A stretch of DNA of 64,000 bases, from NCBI RefSeq assembly GCF_002575655.3, contig NC_053036.3, positions 156,898,627 to 156,962,626 on the forward strand. Direction: 5' to 3'. Of this stretch, positions 11,001-22,302 are shown piece after piece. Source of the DNA: Aegilops tauschii subsp. strangulata (taxonomy: Eukaryota > Streptophyta > Magnoliopsida > Poales > Poaceae). A program made the translations under genes and the position numbers. The notes beneath the pieces were generated by a model. That model did not search any database. It saw only the letters and a program-made list of their open reading frames with translations, and was not told the DNA's origin. How positions within the stretch are numbered: the first letter of the stretch is position 1; each line of letters begins with the position of its first letter.

Positions 11001-12149
11001 GGATGGTGTTTAGCAAACCATATTGTGCAACAAGTATCGAGACCAAAGGCAGTGCCTCAGGCCTATTGGAGACCTGACGAATCACAATTTTGGGTTGGCC
11101 TAATGGCGGGAAAGAAATAACTTTTTCGCATTGGGTCTTTCGCGATAAAGGATGGGTCAGAGGTTCGTTTCTGGGTCTTTCGCATTGGGTCTTATACACC
11201 ATTGCTCGCGATAAGAGTAATACTGTTGCGCGGGTGCTTAGTTCATCCCCGCCGAATATTTCGTTCAGGCGGGATTTGATTGGCCCCCGACTTATGTCAT
11301 GGCATAATCTTTTATCCCGTCTGGACTCAATTAATTTGAACAAGGTCGGGATGTGTTTCATTGGAACCTCACAACATCGGGGTCTTACACAGTAGACTCG
11401 ATGTAACATGCGTTTATGCATTCCGAGGTACCGGTGAATAATAACAAGAAAATTTGGAAGTCAAAGATTTCACTAAAAGTTAAAATCTTTATGTGGTATC
11501 TTCATAGGGGAGTTGTGCTAACCAAAGACAAATCTTGCACGGCCCAACTGGCCAGGAAGTAAGAAGTGTTGCTTTTGTGCTCATGACGAGACAATCAAAC
11601 ATCTCTTTTTCCAATGCAGGTTTGCACGTTGTACATGGCCAGTCATCCAAATAGCGTTAAATTTGTATCCGGCAATGAGTACTCCCAATATATTTGGTCA
11701 TCGGTTGGACGGAATTTCAAATAGTTTCAAAACGCTAATAAGGGTGGAGGCGTATGCCTTACTATGGTCGCTTTGGCTATGTAGAAACGATTTGATTTTT
11801 AATGACAAAAATGCTTCTCTTTTGCAGGTTATTTTCCGTTGTACGCATTCGCTTCATACATGGTCTATGCTACAACAGGCGGAGCACCAATCGTTGTTCA
11901 AGGCGGCGTGTACGCGGTTGGTGCAGGCGGCTACGGAGGTTTTTTCCCAACATGGGTAGCAGCATAACCTCCGGATCGATCCACCGCCGAGTTCGACATA
12001 GGCAAAGTGTCGCTCCATACGACTCTACTGTTGCCGATTTATCGGTTTTCTTACATTTTCTAGTGTCAGACTTTTGGTGTTTGGTTATGTGCATCCTATT
12101 TATGCAGAGGCTGGATGTTACTGAAATAATAAAATCGCTCTTTATCGAA
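11001..12149 (+). mobile_element. 5'-truncated LINE with perfect 17-bp target-site duplication
   Basis: The element is bracketed by an identical 17-bp sequence, AACTATTCAAGAACTAG, at 10984-11000 and 12150-12166. Its translation is the C-terminal part of LINE ORF2: ARDKSNTVARVLSSSPPNISF (11206 on), then KIWKSKISLKVKIFMWYLHRG (11450 on), DETIKHLFFQCRFARCTWP (11587 on), and a final frame at 11663-11959 with EAYALLWSLWLCRNDLIFND. A stop (TAA at 11560) and frameshifts inactivate it. The 3' end is AATAATAAAATCGCTCTTTATCGAAA with almost no poly(A). The flanks rejoin copy B at 12166. Confidence 0.93.
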
Positions 12150-12166
12150 AACTATTCAAGAACTAG

Positions 12167-12966
12167 AGAAAGGAGACAGCCGATCATCTATCTGCTTCTG
12201 TCATCGAAACCAATTATTTTCTGCACATTTTCTCACTGCGCGAAAATGACCAGGATGATAGCATTTTACTCTCTTGATAGCAACATTGGACGAAAGGTTC
12301 TCCTCACAATCATTGAGTGCATGCATATGCACATGATGCAAGGAATAACATTTTCTTGTGTGCCCAACTTTTAGCCTTCTTTTCCTTTTGAGATGAACTT
12401 TTAGCCTTCTGAAAACTCTTTTTTGTACCAATACATGTCATCATGTGGGGTTCCGATCAGGGGGATAATGGTGTGAACCAAATAAAGTAGACAATTCAAA
12501 GTTACTTTTTTTTCTCGACGATTCAAAGTTACATGCTGACATTTACTTCTGACATCACACGTTCCTATTAACATGCTAATTTTTATTATCACCAGTGATA
12601 AGTGCATGCATGTAGCGATCTATTCCAATCGCTTGCGATAAGGAATTGTAGCTAGATGTGCCTCCTTGACTAGTTTTATTTTACCACCCTACAATGTTGA
12701 ATTGGTCAGGGAAACGCCATTGATTTAGCATGGGGCAGGGCTCAATAATTAATCAAATAGAACCACATATATAGTACTGCCTGGAGATCACATACATGGA
12801 TGTAAGATACGGAACCTCCAACAGCCACATCATACTTCTGTGTCTTTACAACAATCCACACACTATATGTTACATGTATCGAAGATCTGCAGCAGATCAT
12901 AGCATATAGGAAAGCAATTGTCCCGATTTGCTTCGATATTTTCGGTACCTACAAGTAATACCGGGG
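12167..12966 (+). repeat. Segmental duplication, copy B, piece 2
   Basis: Collinear with 7033-7823 of copy A through many shared blocks (CTGCACATTTTCTCAC.GCG, CATTGAGTGC.TGCAT, ATCACATACATG.ATG, CGATTTGCTTCGATATTTTC). It ends at the TTA where the Harbinger-type element is inserted. Confidence 0.88.
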
Positions 12967-12969
12967 TTA

Positions 12970-14110
12970 GAGCATCTACAGCCGGGCGCCCTAAACCCTC
13001 CTTAAATGCTCGGGTGGCCCGCCCGGTCACTGACCGGTCATGATTTTTCGATCCCCTCAAACGGGCCTCAAACGCCCTGACTGACCAGCACCCCTCATAT
13101 CAGGCTAAACAATGAGGCGGATATTGGGACGCCCGGGTGCGCCCGGACACGCCCGCCACGTCGGTCTGACGACGGGGTCCCACACGGAAATGCCCAGAAA
13201 CCCGGCGGTCCGATGAACGCCGCGTCCGTCGCCGTGGTGTGAACGACGCGTGGCGCCGCTTCGGTTCGCCGCCTGAGACCAAATCAGGCTATTTAAGCCG
13301 GCCGGCGTCCCGTGACCCTAACCCATCCACCTCTCCCTTCTCCGCTTCACCAGTTCGAGCCCATCCACCACCTCCATTCCCGCTCCGGCGGTCCGCCCAC
13401 GCTCTGACGCTCTGCCATGGTCCGGAGGAAGATCACCTACTACGCAATGCTCACGCTGGAGCGCCGGTACGATATCCAGCAAGAGATCCGGGCGAGATAG
13501 GCCACACGCGCCGTCCGCATCGATGTCGGGCTGCCTCCGGACTCGCCGGAGCCGGAGGAGGAGGAGGAGTCGGCGAAACAGGAGGGAGAGGAACTGGCTC
13601 CAATGGAGGTGGAGGAGGCGGAGGAAGCGGAGCAGCCGGAGCTGTTGGGCTTCAACATGGAGCAGGCGGGGGCAGAGTTGCCGTCGCCCAATCGGAGGAG
13701 ATGGCGGAGCAGCATGCCATCCTGGAGTTCATCCAGGATGAGGCCTATGTGGAGGCCAGCCGGGCGTTCCTCCGACAGGAGCAGGCAGCGTCCGACGCGC
13801 TCTTCGCCGAACTCGGCATGGAGATAGAGGCGGAGGAGGCCGGAGCGAAGCAGCCGGAGGCGCCAGAGGAGCCGGAGCTGCAGCTGCCGCCCATGCTGCC
13901 GGAGCCGGGCACGGAGATTGTCGACATTTCCGATGACGAGTAGCTAGGTGACCGACGTAGTGTGTAGGTTTATTTAGTTTGCATGTCTTTGTATGGATTT
14001 GATAATCTAGTATGAGATGTCCGGATGCAACTCTTGAAATTTGAGACGTGTCCGGACGCGTTCGCGGGAGTTTGAGTGGCCATATTTGACATATCCGGCT
14101 GTAGATGCTT
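12970..14110 (+). mobile_element. PIF/Harbinger-type element carrying an ORF, TTA target duplication
   Basis: Inverted ends (GAGCATCTACAGCCGG at 12970; CCGGCTGTAGATGCTT ending 14110) are flanked by TTA (12967-12969 and 14111-14113). The empty site is preserved in copy A as GGGTTAGCTAGCTG at about 7820, with a single TTA, which proves the boundaries. At 1141 bp it is too short for the usual transposase plus Myb-like pair, so it is non-autonomous. It carries a decayed ORF (13417-13943). Similar ends are found on the MITE at 4481. Confidence 0.9.
13417..13943 (+). pseudogene. Acidic protein ORF inside the Harbinger-type element (broken)
   Basis: I do not recognise a family. An ATG at 13417 opens MVRRKITYYAMLTLERRYD, stopped by TAG at 13498-13500. 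The same frame continues as an E/P-rich acidic stretch with EVEEAEEAEQPELLGFNME (about 13605 on). Near 13690 the reading shifts to the next frame, giving EEMAEQHAILEFIQDEAYVE and a C-terminus of ...GTEIVDISDDE at the stop ending 13943. One nonsense and one frameshift separate it from a roughly 175-residue protein. The acidic low-complexity C-terminus ending in a DDE tail could be a nuclear or transactivation-like region, but that is only a guess. It could be an accessory transposon gene or a captured host exon. Confidence 0.5.
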
Positions 14111-14113
14111 TTA

Positions 14114-14266
14114 GCTAGCTAAACATGAGATGCAGGCCGGCTGGTTTATTAGCAGTAAAGAACACAAACTTTGGACCATCATATATATCAGGTTTTCCTC
14201 GGGAAGAATGAAGATTATGAGATGAGGTGAAAGGATGGGAATGTTAAAAATACGTTTATGAGTGAC
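14114..14266 (+). repeat. Segmental duplication, copy B, piece 3
   Basis: GCTAGCTAAACATGAGATGCAGGCCGG... and ...TTTGGACCATCATATATATCAGG match 7824-7927 of copy A. Similarity fades just before the MULE end at 14276. Confidence 0.8.
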
Positions 14267-14275
14267 TCCTCAGAC

Positions 14276-14815
14276 GGCAAAATTTCGTGTTTTGACCCTT
14301 TCTGCAAACAAAATCAGGATCTGACCCCCGTTTGAAAAAAATTCGGGATCTGACCCTTTTGCCTACCGCCAGGGGGGCTGGCGGTAGGTGTGCACGTCCT
14401 ACCGCCATCCTCTCTGGCGGTAGGGCCTTTCACGGCGACTGACGGCCGTCTGAGCTGGCTGACGTGGAAAAGGGCCTACCGCCAGGGGCTCCGGCGGTAG
14501 GGTACTGAAGCCTACCGCCAGACCCTCTAGCGGTAGGGTCCTGTGTGGTGGATAAGGTGGGGAGGGGCTGGTTTGTGGGCCCCACCACCACTCTTCTTCC
14601 CCACTCACCCTCTTCCCCGTGCTCAGCTCCTCTCCCCCTCTCTCCCACTCACAAACCCCCCTAGATCCACTCCATTTGCTTGACATTTCACTGGTGGATC
14701 CGGAGCATTTTCATCACCCAAGGTACCTCCCCCATTCCCCCTCCTTTTGATTGGTTGAGATCTTTGTTTTGTGTGCATTTGATCAATTGGTTGCAAACCC
14801 TAGGTGTTGATCTTG
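14276..14815 (+). repeat. MULE left terminal inverted repeat
   Basis: About 540 bp, inverted against 28049-28588. It comprises a conserved outer 90 bp (GTGTTTTGACC, CAAACAAAATCAGGATCTGACC), four 27-bp CCTACCGCC...GGCGGTAGG palindromes (14362-14388, 14398-14424, 14475-14501, 14511-14537), a CT-rich leader, and a TTTTCATCACCCAAG|GT splice-donor block at 14709-14724. Confidence 0.85.
14709..14724 (+). promoter_or_regulatory. 5'-leader splice donor in MULE left TIR
   Basis: TTTTCATCACCCAAG followed by GT at 14723. The identical arrangement in the right TIR (minus strand, donor after 28139) argues that both TIRs yield a non-coding first exon spliced to the genes inside. The acceptor for the transposase would be TTTCTTAG immediately before its ATG at 22303. 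Confidence 0.55.
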
Positions 14816-14939
14816 TTGTGTGCATTTATGATGCATTTATGATGTATTTATGATGCATTTATGGCTAGGGTTATGGTTATGTTAGGGGTTAGTGTTAGGG
14901 TTAGGGTTATGGTATTTATGTTGGGGGTTGATCAAGTTA

Positions 14940-15598
14940 TTACTGAACCTCGTAGGTCAACCAGAGTAAGATCCGCACCAGAGTGGTACGGTAATCCTGT
15001 TCTGGAGGTTATGTTACTAGACCATGACGAACCTACGAACTATGAAGAAGCGACGGTGAGCCCAGATTCCGCAAAATGGCTTGAGGCCATGAAATCTGAG
15101 ATGAGATCCATGTATGAGAACAAAGTATGGACTTTGATTGACTTGCCCAATGATCGGCGAGCCATTGAGATTAAATGGATCTTCAAGAGGAAGACGGACG
15201 CTGATAGTAGTGTTACTATCTACAAAGCTAGAATTGTCGCAAAAAGGTTTTCGACAAGTTCAAAGTGTTGACTATGATGAGAGTTTCTCACTCGTATCTA
15301 TGCTTAAAGTCTGTCCGAATCATGTTACCAATTTCCGCATTTTATGAAATCTGGCAAATGGATAAACAAAACTGCATTCCTTAATGGATTTATTAAAGAA
15401 GAGTTGTATATGATGCAACCAGAAGGTTTTGTCAATCCTAAAGGTGCTAACAAAATATGCAAACTCCAGCGATCCATCTATGGACTGGTGCAAGCATCTC
15501 GGAGTTGGAATATACGCTTTGATAAGTTGATCAAAGCATATAGTTTTATACATACTTGCGGTGAAGCCTGAATTTCCAAGAAAGTGACTGGGAGCACT
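14940..15598 (+). pseudogene. Copia reverse transcriptase fragment
   Basis: EPRRSTRVRSAPEWYG, then AKWLEAMKSEMRSMYENKVW, WIFKRKTDADSSVTIYKARI and, after a frameshift near 15250, VDYDESFSLVSMLKV. A second frameshift near 15340 leads to TAFLNGFIKEELYMMQPEGF and CKLQRSIYGLVQASRSWN. These are the standard Ty1-copia RT blocks in order. The YVDD-containing part is absent because the frame decays and the solo LTR follows. Confidence 0.85.
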
Positions 15599-15603
15599 AC
15601 AGC

Positions 15604-18600
15604 TGTGACGCCCGGATAATTACGCTACAGTAATTCCACGCTAATGATGCCACGTCACCTCGGTTACTGTTGTTAATCTCGCGTTAGTCCGAAACCGATC
15701 CAAATTCAAATTTGAAAATCAAGGCAAACATCAAAAGTTTTCAAACTTTAAAACTAAAATGTTCGAGAGGTGACAAATAATGCGTAGGTAATTATTGGTG
15801 GAGAAAACCTCTTTTTATAAAGTAGTTAAAGGCGCTAAATTAATAAAACAAAGCGGCAGTAAAACTAATATTTAAATGTCTTTTAAATACTAAACAAATA
15901 TAAACTAATTGTTTAGGTTGCCAAATCAATTATGGCAGTGTCATAAGTATTAGTACTAACTTAGGGGCTTGATTGATAATTTGTAAAAACAAAGGTAAAA
16001 ATAAACAGAAAAGAAATTAAAAAAAAAGAAAAGGAAAACGAGCAAACCAAAAAAAATAGGAAAAGAGAACAGGACCCCCCCTGCTGGGCCAAGTGGCCCA
16101 GCTGGCCTCAGCCGCCCGAACGGGCCGGCCCACCCCGGTCCACCTCCCCTACTAACCCCCCCCCCCCCCCGCTACCCCGTAACCCTAGCCCCACTCCCCC
16201 ACTCGTCCCACCCCCGCACATCTCCCTCGCTTCCCCGATCTGGATCGGGGGGGAACGGCGCCCCGACCCCGCCGCCTCACCCCTACGCACCGTCGCCGGC
16301 TGGCGCCGCCCGTCTCTGCCGGCGCCTCCTCGTCGCCTCCCCACACCGCCTCCTCTACCCTCCTTCCCGACCGGCCTCCTGGCACCTCTGCTTCCTACCA
16401 GCGCCACCACGCCACTGCCGCACGACCCCGACGCCGCCGCCGCTCGGAAGCCCCGCTGGAGCCGCCCCGCCACCCCGTCGTCGTCGGTGCCGCCTCCCCG
16501 TCTCCGTCGCACGTCCTCATCCCCCTCCTCGCCGGACGCCGTCGATGCACGCCGCCCCGCTGCTGCACCACCGCCTCGACCTCGTCGTCGTCCCCGTCAT
16601 CCTCCTCGAGCCGCTGCCTCTACCCTACACCGTACAGTGAGGCCAAACCTCGGCCTCTCCTCCTTCCCCCATCCCCATGTGCACACATCGCCCTCGCACA
16701 CCGTTGCCACCTGACCCGCGCACCGGCCGCACCCAGTGTGTGCGCCGGCGGCCGCCGGCGGTGCTCTTCCGCTGCTGTTGCGGCCCGCGCGCTGCCAGCG
16801 CCTCCCCCTGCCACCACCACCTCCAGCCGCGCCCCCCGGCGCCCGCTCCGCCCAACCGGTTGGCGACCACCCCTTCGCCGTCTCCCCTGGTCCTGGCCGC
16901 CGGCGAGCGCCGTGCGTGCCCAGCGCCCCTCGGGCATGCGCCCGTTCGGGCTATGCCCGTTAGCCACGCGCCCACGCCCGCTCGCCCGACCCGCAAGGCC
17001 CCTGTGTGCCACAGACAGGTGGGCCTAGCCCCTGAGAACGTTTATTAAAAAAAGATAATAAGTAAATAAAAATATTAATTAATTTAAATTAATTAATTAA
17101 TTAATATTAAGTTAATTAATTTAATTAACTAACTAATTAATTAATTAGGTTCAGTTAAACTAATTAAAATCTGTTAGACTAAATTAACTAGTTAGTTAAT
17201 GTAACAGCCAATGACAGGGGGCCCCACCCCCTGTTGACCAGTCAAACGTTGACTGGTCAACAGGGACCCCCTGGCCCACCTGTCAGCCTCTGGTACACTT
17301 CTGTGTACGCAGAGCTGGGTGCACCTAGCATTTAGCTATTTAATTTCGAATTAAATTAAAACCAGGAAATCTAGAAAATGATTAAATCTTTATAAATTAA
17401 TATAAAATAATCCGTAACTCGGATGAAAATACTTTATACATGAAAGTTGCTCAGAACGACGATACGAATCCGGATACGCAGCCCGTTCGTCCGCCACACA
17501 TCCGTAGCATAGCAAACCTGTAATATTTCACCTCCGGTTCATTTGTCCGAAAACGCGAAACACCGGGGATACTTTCCCGGATGTTTCCCCTTTCGCCGGT
17601 ATCACCTATCCCTACGTTAGGTCACCCCTAGCACAACGTATCGCCGCGTCTTGCTTTGTGTTACATTTGATTGCTCTGTTATTTATTGTGTTCCCCCCTC
17701 CGTTACTTCTTTCCGGTAGACTCCGAGACCACTGCCGATGTTCGTGAGTTCGACTACGGAGTTGACGACCCCTCCTACTTGCAAGAGCAACCAGGCAAGC
17801 CCCCCCCCCTGATCACCAGATATCGCCTACTCTACTCTCTACTGCTTGCATTAGAGTAGTGTAGCATGTTACTGCTTTCCGTTAATCCTATCCTGATGCA
17901 TAACCTGTCATTGTTGCTACAGTTGTTACCCTTACCTGCTATCCTACTGCTTAGTATAGGATGCTAGTGTTCCATCAGTGGCCCTACACTCTTGTCCGTC
18001 TGCCATGCTATACTACTGGGCTGTGATCACTTCGGGAGGTGATCACGGGTATATATACTATATACATTATATACATGTCACATGTGGTGACTAAAGTCGG
18101 GTCGGCTCGTTGAGTACCCGCAAGTGATTCTGATGAGGGGGCTGAAAGGACAGGTGGCTCCATCCCGGTAGAGGTGGGCCTGGGTTCCTGACGGCCCCCG
18201 ACTGTTACTTTGTGGCGGAGCGACAGGGCAGGTTGAGACCACCTAGGAGAGAGGTGGGCCTGGCCCTGGTCGGCGTTCGCGGGTACTTAACACGCTTAAC
18301 GAGATCTTGGTATTTGATCTAAGTCTGGCCATTTGTTCTATACGCACTAACCATCTACGCGGGAGTAGTTATGGGTATCCCGGCGTCGTGGTATCAGCCG
18401 AAGCCTTCGTGACGTCAGCGACTGAGTGGCACGCGCCGTGTTGGACCGCTTTGACGTAACCGTCGTGATCGTGTGGGTTGCTAGGTCTGCTCGCGGCCGC
18501 GTTCGCAACGTGCAGGTGTGCTATGGGCGATGGGCCCAGACCCCTGTGCGCTTAGGATTAGACCGGCGTGCTGACCGCTCTGTTGTGCTTAGGTAGGGCT

Positions 18601-19497
18601 GCGACGTGTTGATCTTCCGAGGCCGGGCATGACCCAGGAAAGTGTGTCCGGCCGAATGGGATCAAGCGTGTTGGGTTATGTGGTGCACCCCTGCAGGGAA
18701 GTTTATCTATTCGAATAGCCGTGTCCCTCGGTAAAAGGACGACCCGGAGTTGTACCTTGACCTTATGACAACTAGAACTGGATACTTAATAAAACACACC
18801 CTTCCAAGTGCCAGATATAACCCGGTGATCACTCTCTAACAGGGCGACGAGGAGGGGATCGCCGGGTAGGATTATGCTATGCGATGCTACTTGGAGGACT
18901 TCAATCTACTCTCTTCTACATGCTACAAGATGGAGGTGGCCAGAAGCGTAGTCTTCGACAGGATTAGCTATCCCCCTCTTATTCTGGCATTCTGCAGTTC
19001 AGTCCACTGATATGGCCCTTTACACATATACCCATGCATATGTAGTGTTGCTCCTTGCTTGCGAGTACTTTGGATGAGTACTCACGGTTGCTTTTCTCCC
19101 TCTTTTCCCCTTTCTATACCTGATTGTCGCAACCAGATGCTGGAGTCCAGGAGCTAGAGATCCCGAGGATGTTTCTACATGGAGTTCGGCTTCGAGGAGT
19201 AGTTAGGAGGTCCCAGGCAGGAGGCCTTGCCTCTTCGATCGTTGCTACTTTTTTGCTAGCCTTCTTAAGGCAAAACATGTTTAACTTATGTCTGTACTCA
19301 GATATTGTTGCTTCCGCTGACTCGTCTGTGATCGAGCACTTGTATTCGAGCCCTCGAGGCCCCTGGCTTGTATTATGATGCTTGTATGACTTATTTATGT
19401 TTTAGAGTTGTGTTGTGATATCTTCCCGTGAGTTCCTGATCTTGATCGTACACATTTGCGTGCATGATTAGTGTACGGTCAAATCGGGGGTGTCACA
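15604..19497. mobile_element. Solo LTR (3.9 kb) of a TGTGACGCCCGG-type retrotransposon
   Basis: The ends are TGTGACGCCCGG and GGGGTGTCACA, so the terminal TGTGAC/GTCACA inverted repeat is complete. The flanking 5-bp target duplication is ACAGC (15599-15603 and 19498-19502). The uninterrupted site is visible in the related copia at about 61866-61875 (GGGAGCACTACAACATTTCTG). No second LTR, PBS or pol is seen inside, so I read it as a solo LTR of an element with unusually long (LARD-like) LTRs, probably gypsy or unclassified. Orientation cannot be fixed from the ends alone. The interior has a GC-rich block (16100-17040), TTAA-rich tracts (17050-17180) and a 15-bp-stem hairpin (17231-17263). Confidence 0.82.
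17231..17263. repeat. Perfect 15-bp inverted repeat with TTGAC W-box cores
   Basis: CTGTTGACCAGTCAA, 3-bp loop, then its exact reverse complement. Both arms contain TTGAC(C/T), the WRKY-binding core. It lies within the solo LTR, where such elements could make the LTR stress-responsive. It could equally be a chance or structural hairpin. Confidence 0.7.
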
Positions 19498-19502
19498 ACA
19501 GC

Positions 19503-20413
19503 ATTTCTGATAAGTATATGTGAATGAAATATTGTTGATCGAAAATAATGTAGAATTATTCTGCAAAGCATAAAGGAGTGTTTGAAAGGAGTTTTTCAAA
19601 GAAAGACCTCGGTGAAGCTGCTTACATATTGAGCATCAAGATCTATAGAGATAGATCAAGACGCTTGATAAGTTTTTTCAATGAGTACATACCTTAACAA
19701 GATTTTGAAGTTGTTCAAAATGGAACAGTCAAAGAAAGAGTTTCTTTCCTGTGTTACAAGGTGTGAAATTGAGTAAGACTCAAAGCCCGACCACAGCAGA
19801 AGATAGAAAAAGAATGAAAGTCATTCCCTATGCCTCGGCCATAGGTTCTATAAAGTATGCCATGTTGTGTACCAGATCTATTGTATACCCTACACTGATT
19901 TTGGCAAGGGAGTACAATAGTGATCTAGGAGTAGATCACTGGACAGTGGTCAAAAATTATCCTTACTGGAACAAGGATATGTTTCTCGATTATGGAAGTG
20001 ACAAAAGGTTCGTCGTAAAGGGTTACGTCGATGCAAGTTTTGACACTAATCTAGATGACTCTAAGTCTCGGTCTAGATACATATTGAAAGTGGGAGCAAT
20101 TAGCTAGAGTAGCTGCGTGTAGAGCATTGTAGAGCATTGTAGACATAGAAATTTGCAAAATACTTACGGATCTGAATGTGACAGACCCGTTGACTAAATT
20201 ACCTCACAAGCAAAACATGATCACACCTTAGTACTCTTTGGGTGTTAATCACATAAGCGATGTGAACTAGATTACTGACTCTAGTAAACCCTTTGGGTGT
20301 TGGTCACATGACGATGTGAACTATGGGTGTTAATCACATGGTGATGTGAACTATTGATGTTAAATCACATGGCGATGTGAACTAGATTATTGACTCTAGT
20401 GCAAGTGGGAGAC
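19503..20413 (+). pseudogene. Copia RNase H region and 3' leader to LTR
   Basis: Continues the copia internal region after the solo LTR. IGSIKYAMLCTRSIVYPTLI and KRFVVKGYVDASFDTNLDDS (19850-20070) are the RNase H blocks. It then runs through short tandem 'TCACATGGCGATGTGAACTA' variants (20240-20385) to the polypurine tract AGTGGGAGAC just before the LTR. Frameshifts and stops are present. Confidence 0.85.
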
Positions 20414-22126
20414 TGAAGGAAATATGCCCTAGAGGCAATAATAAAGTTATTATTTATTTCCTTATATCATGATAAATGTTTATTATTCATTCTAGAATTG
20501 TATTAACTGGAAACTTGATACATGTGTGAATACATAGACAAACAGAGTGTCACTAGTATGCCTCTACTTGACTAGCTAGTTGATCAAAGATGGTTATGTT
20601 TCCTAGCCATAGACATGAGTTGTCATTTGATTAACGGGATCACATCATTAGGAGAATGATGTGATTGACTTGACCCATTCCGTTAGCTTAGCACTCGATC
20701 GTTTAGTATGTTGCTATTGCATTCTTCATGACTTATACATGTTCCTATGACTATGAGATTATGCAACTCCCGTTTACCGGAGGAACACTTTGTGTGCTAC
20801 CAAACGTCACAACGTAACTGGGTGATTATAAAGGTGCTCTACAGGTGTCTCCAAAGGTACTTGTTGGGTTGGCGTATTTCGAGATTAGGATTTGTCACTC
20901 CGATTGTCGGAGAGGTATCTCTGGGCCCACTCAGTAATACACATCACTATAAGCCTTGCAAGCATTGTGACTAATGAGTTAGTTGCGGGATTATGTATTA
21001 CGGAACGAGTAAAGAGACTTGCCGGTAACGAGATTGAACTAGGTATAGAGATACCGACGATCGAATCTCGGGCAAGTAACATACCGATGACAAAGGGAAC
21101 AACGTATGTTGCTATGCGGTCTGACCGATAAAGATCTTCGTAGAATATGTGGGAACCAATATGAGCATCCAGGTTCCGCTATTGGTTATTGACCGGAGAG
21201 GTGTCTCGGTCATGTCTACATAGTTCTCGAACACGTAGGGTCCGCACGCTTAACGTTACGATGACGGTTATATTATGAGTTTATGTGTTTTGATGTACCG
21301 AAGGAGTTCGGAGTCCCGGATGAGATCGGGGACTTGACGAGGAGTCTCGAAATGGTCGAGACGTAAAGATCGATATATTGGACGACTATATTCGGACATC
21401 GGAAAGGTTCCGAGTGATTCGGGTATTTTTCGGAGTACCGGAGAGTTACGGGAATTCGTATTGGGCCTTAATGGGCCATACGGGAAAGGAGAGAAAGGCC
21501 CCAAAGGGTGGCCGCACCCCTCCACATGGACTAGTCCGAATTGGACTAGGGAGGGAGGGCGCCCCCTTCCTTCTTTCTCCTTCTCCCTTCCCTTTTCCTA
21601 CTCCAACAAGGAAAGGAGGAGTCCTACTCCCGGTGGGAGTAGGACTCCCCCCTTGGCGCGCCCTCCTCCTAGGCCGGCCGCCTCCCCCCTTGCTCCTTTA
21701 TATACGGGGGCAGGGGCACCCCATAGACACAATTGATCATTGATCTCTTAGCCGTGTGCGGTGCCCCCTCCACCATATTACACCTCGATAATATCGTAGC
21801 GGTGCTTAGGCGAAGCCCTGCGTCGGTAGAACATCAATATTGTCACCACGCCGTCATGCTGACGAAACTCTCCCTCAAAACTCGGCTGGATCGGAGTTCG
21901 AGGGACGTCATCGAGTTGAACGTGTGCTGAACTCGGAGGTGCCGTGCGTTCGGTACTTGATCGGTCGGATCGTGAAGACGTACGACTACATCAACCGCGT
22001 TGTGTTAACGCTTTCGCTTTCGGTCTACGAGGGTACGTGGACAACACTCTCCCCTCTCGTTGCTATGCATCACCATGATCTTGCGTGTGCGTAGGAAATT
22101 TTTTGAAATTACTACGTTCCCCAACA
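20414..22126 (+). repeat. 3' LTR of the truncated Angela-like copia
   Basis: Starts TGAAGGAAATATGCCC after the polypurine tract and ends TTCCCCAACA at 22126. It is collinear with the inverted LTR at 884-2613. Confidence 0.93.
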
Positions 22127-22302
22127 GGTTATGTTGGGGGTTAGGGTTATAGTGGTTATGGTTAGGGTTAGGGTTAATGGTTAGGTTAACTTTAGTATGA
22201 ATAGTAGTTAGTTGTCCAATTTGTGCAAAATTTAGTTCATTTGTCCATTTGTGTTGGTTGGATGACATATATGAATTGATTATATTGTTTCCAATTTCTT
22301 AG

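Larger units (their letters stand above)
14930..22126 (+). mobile_element. 5'-truncated Angela-like copia element inside the MULE intron
   Basis: Only the 3' part survives: RT region from 14931, RNase H region, polypurine tract and a complete 3' LTR (20414-22126). The 5' LTR, gag, integrase and the start of RT are gone; MULE intron sequence passes directly into pol at about 14930. A 3.9-kb solo LTR interrupts it (15604-19497). The 3' flank (GGTTATGTTGGGGGTT) and the left flank (TTTATGTTGGGGGTT) are nearly the same, consistent with a deletion whose end lies in the repeated GGGTTA-rich intron. Confidence 0.85.

Noticed and set aside
14870..14925. Interstitial telomere repeat
   Set aside because: GGGTTA units are degenerate and short, and continue on the other side of the copia insertion as ordinary intron DNA of the MULE.
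16108..17048. Overlapping open frames up to 134 codons on both strands
   Set aside because: They arise from CCG/CGG-rich composition inside the solo LTR; no motif, start context or conservation supports a gene.
20237..20390. Possible CRISPR-like array of TCACATGGCGATGTGAACTA units
   Set aside because: Three or four diverged tandem units are a normal part of the 3' internal region of Angela-like copia elements (also at 62600-62720).
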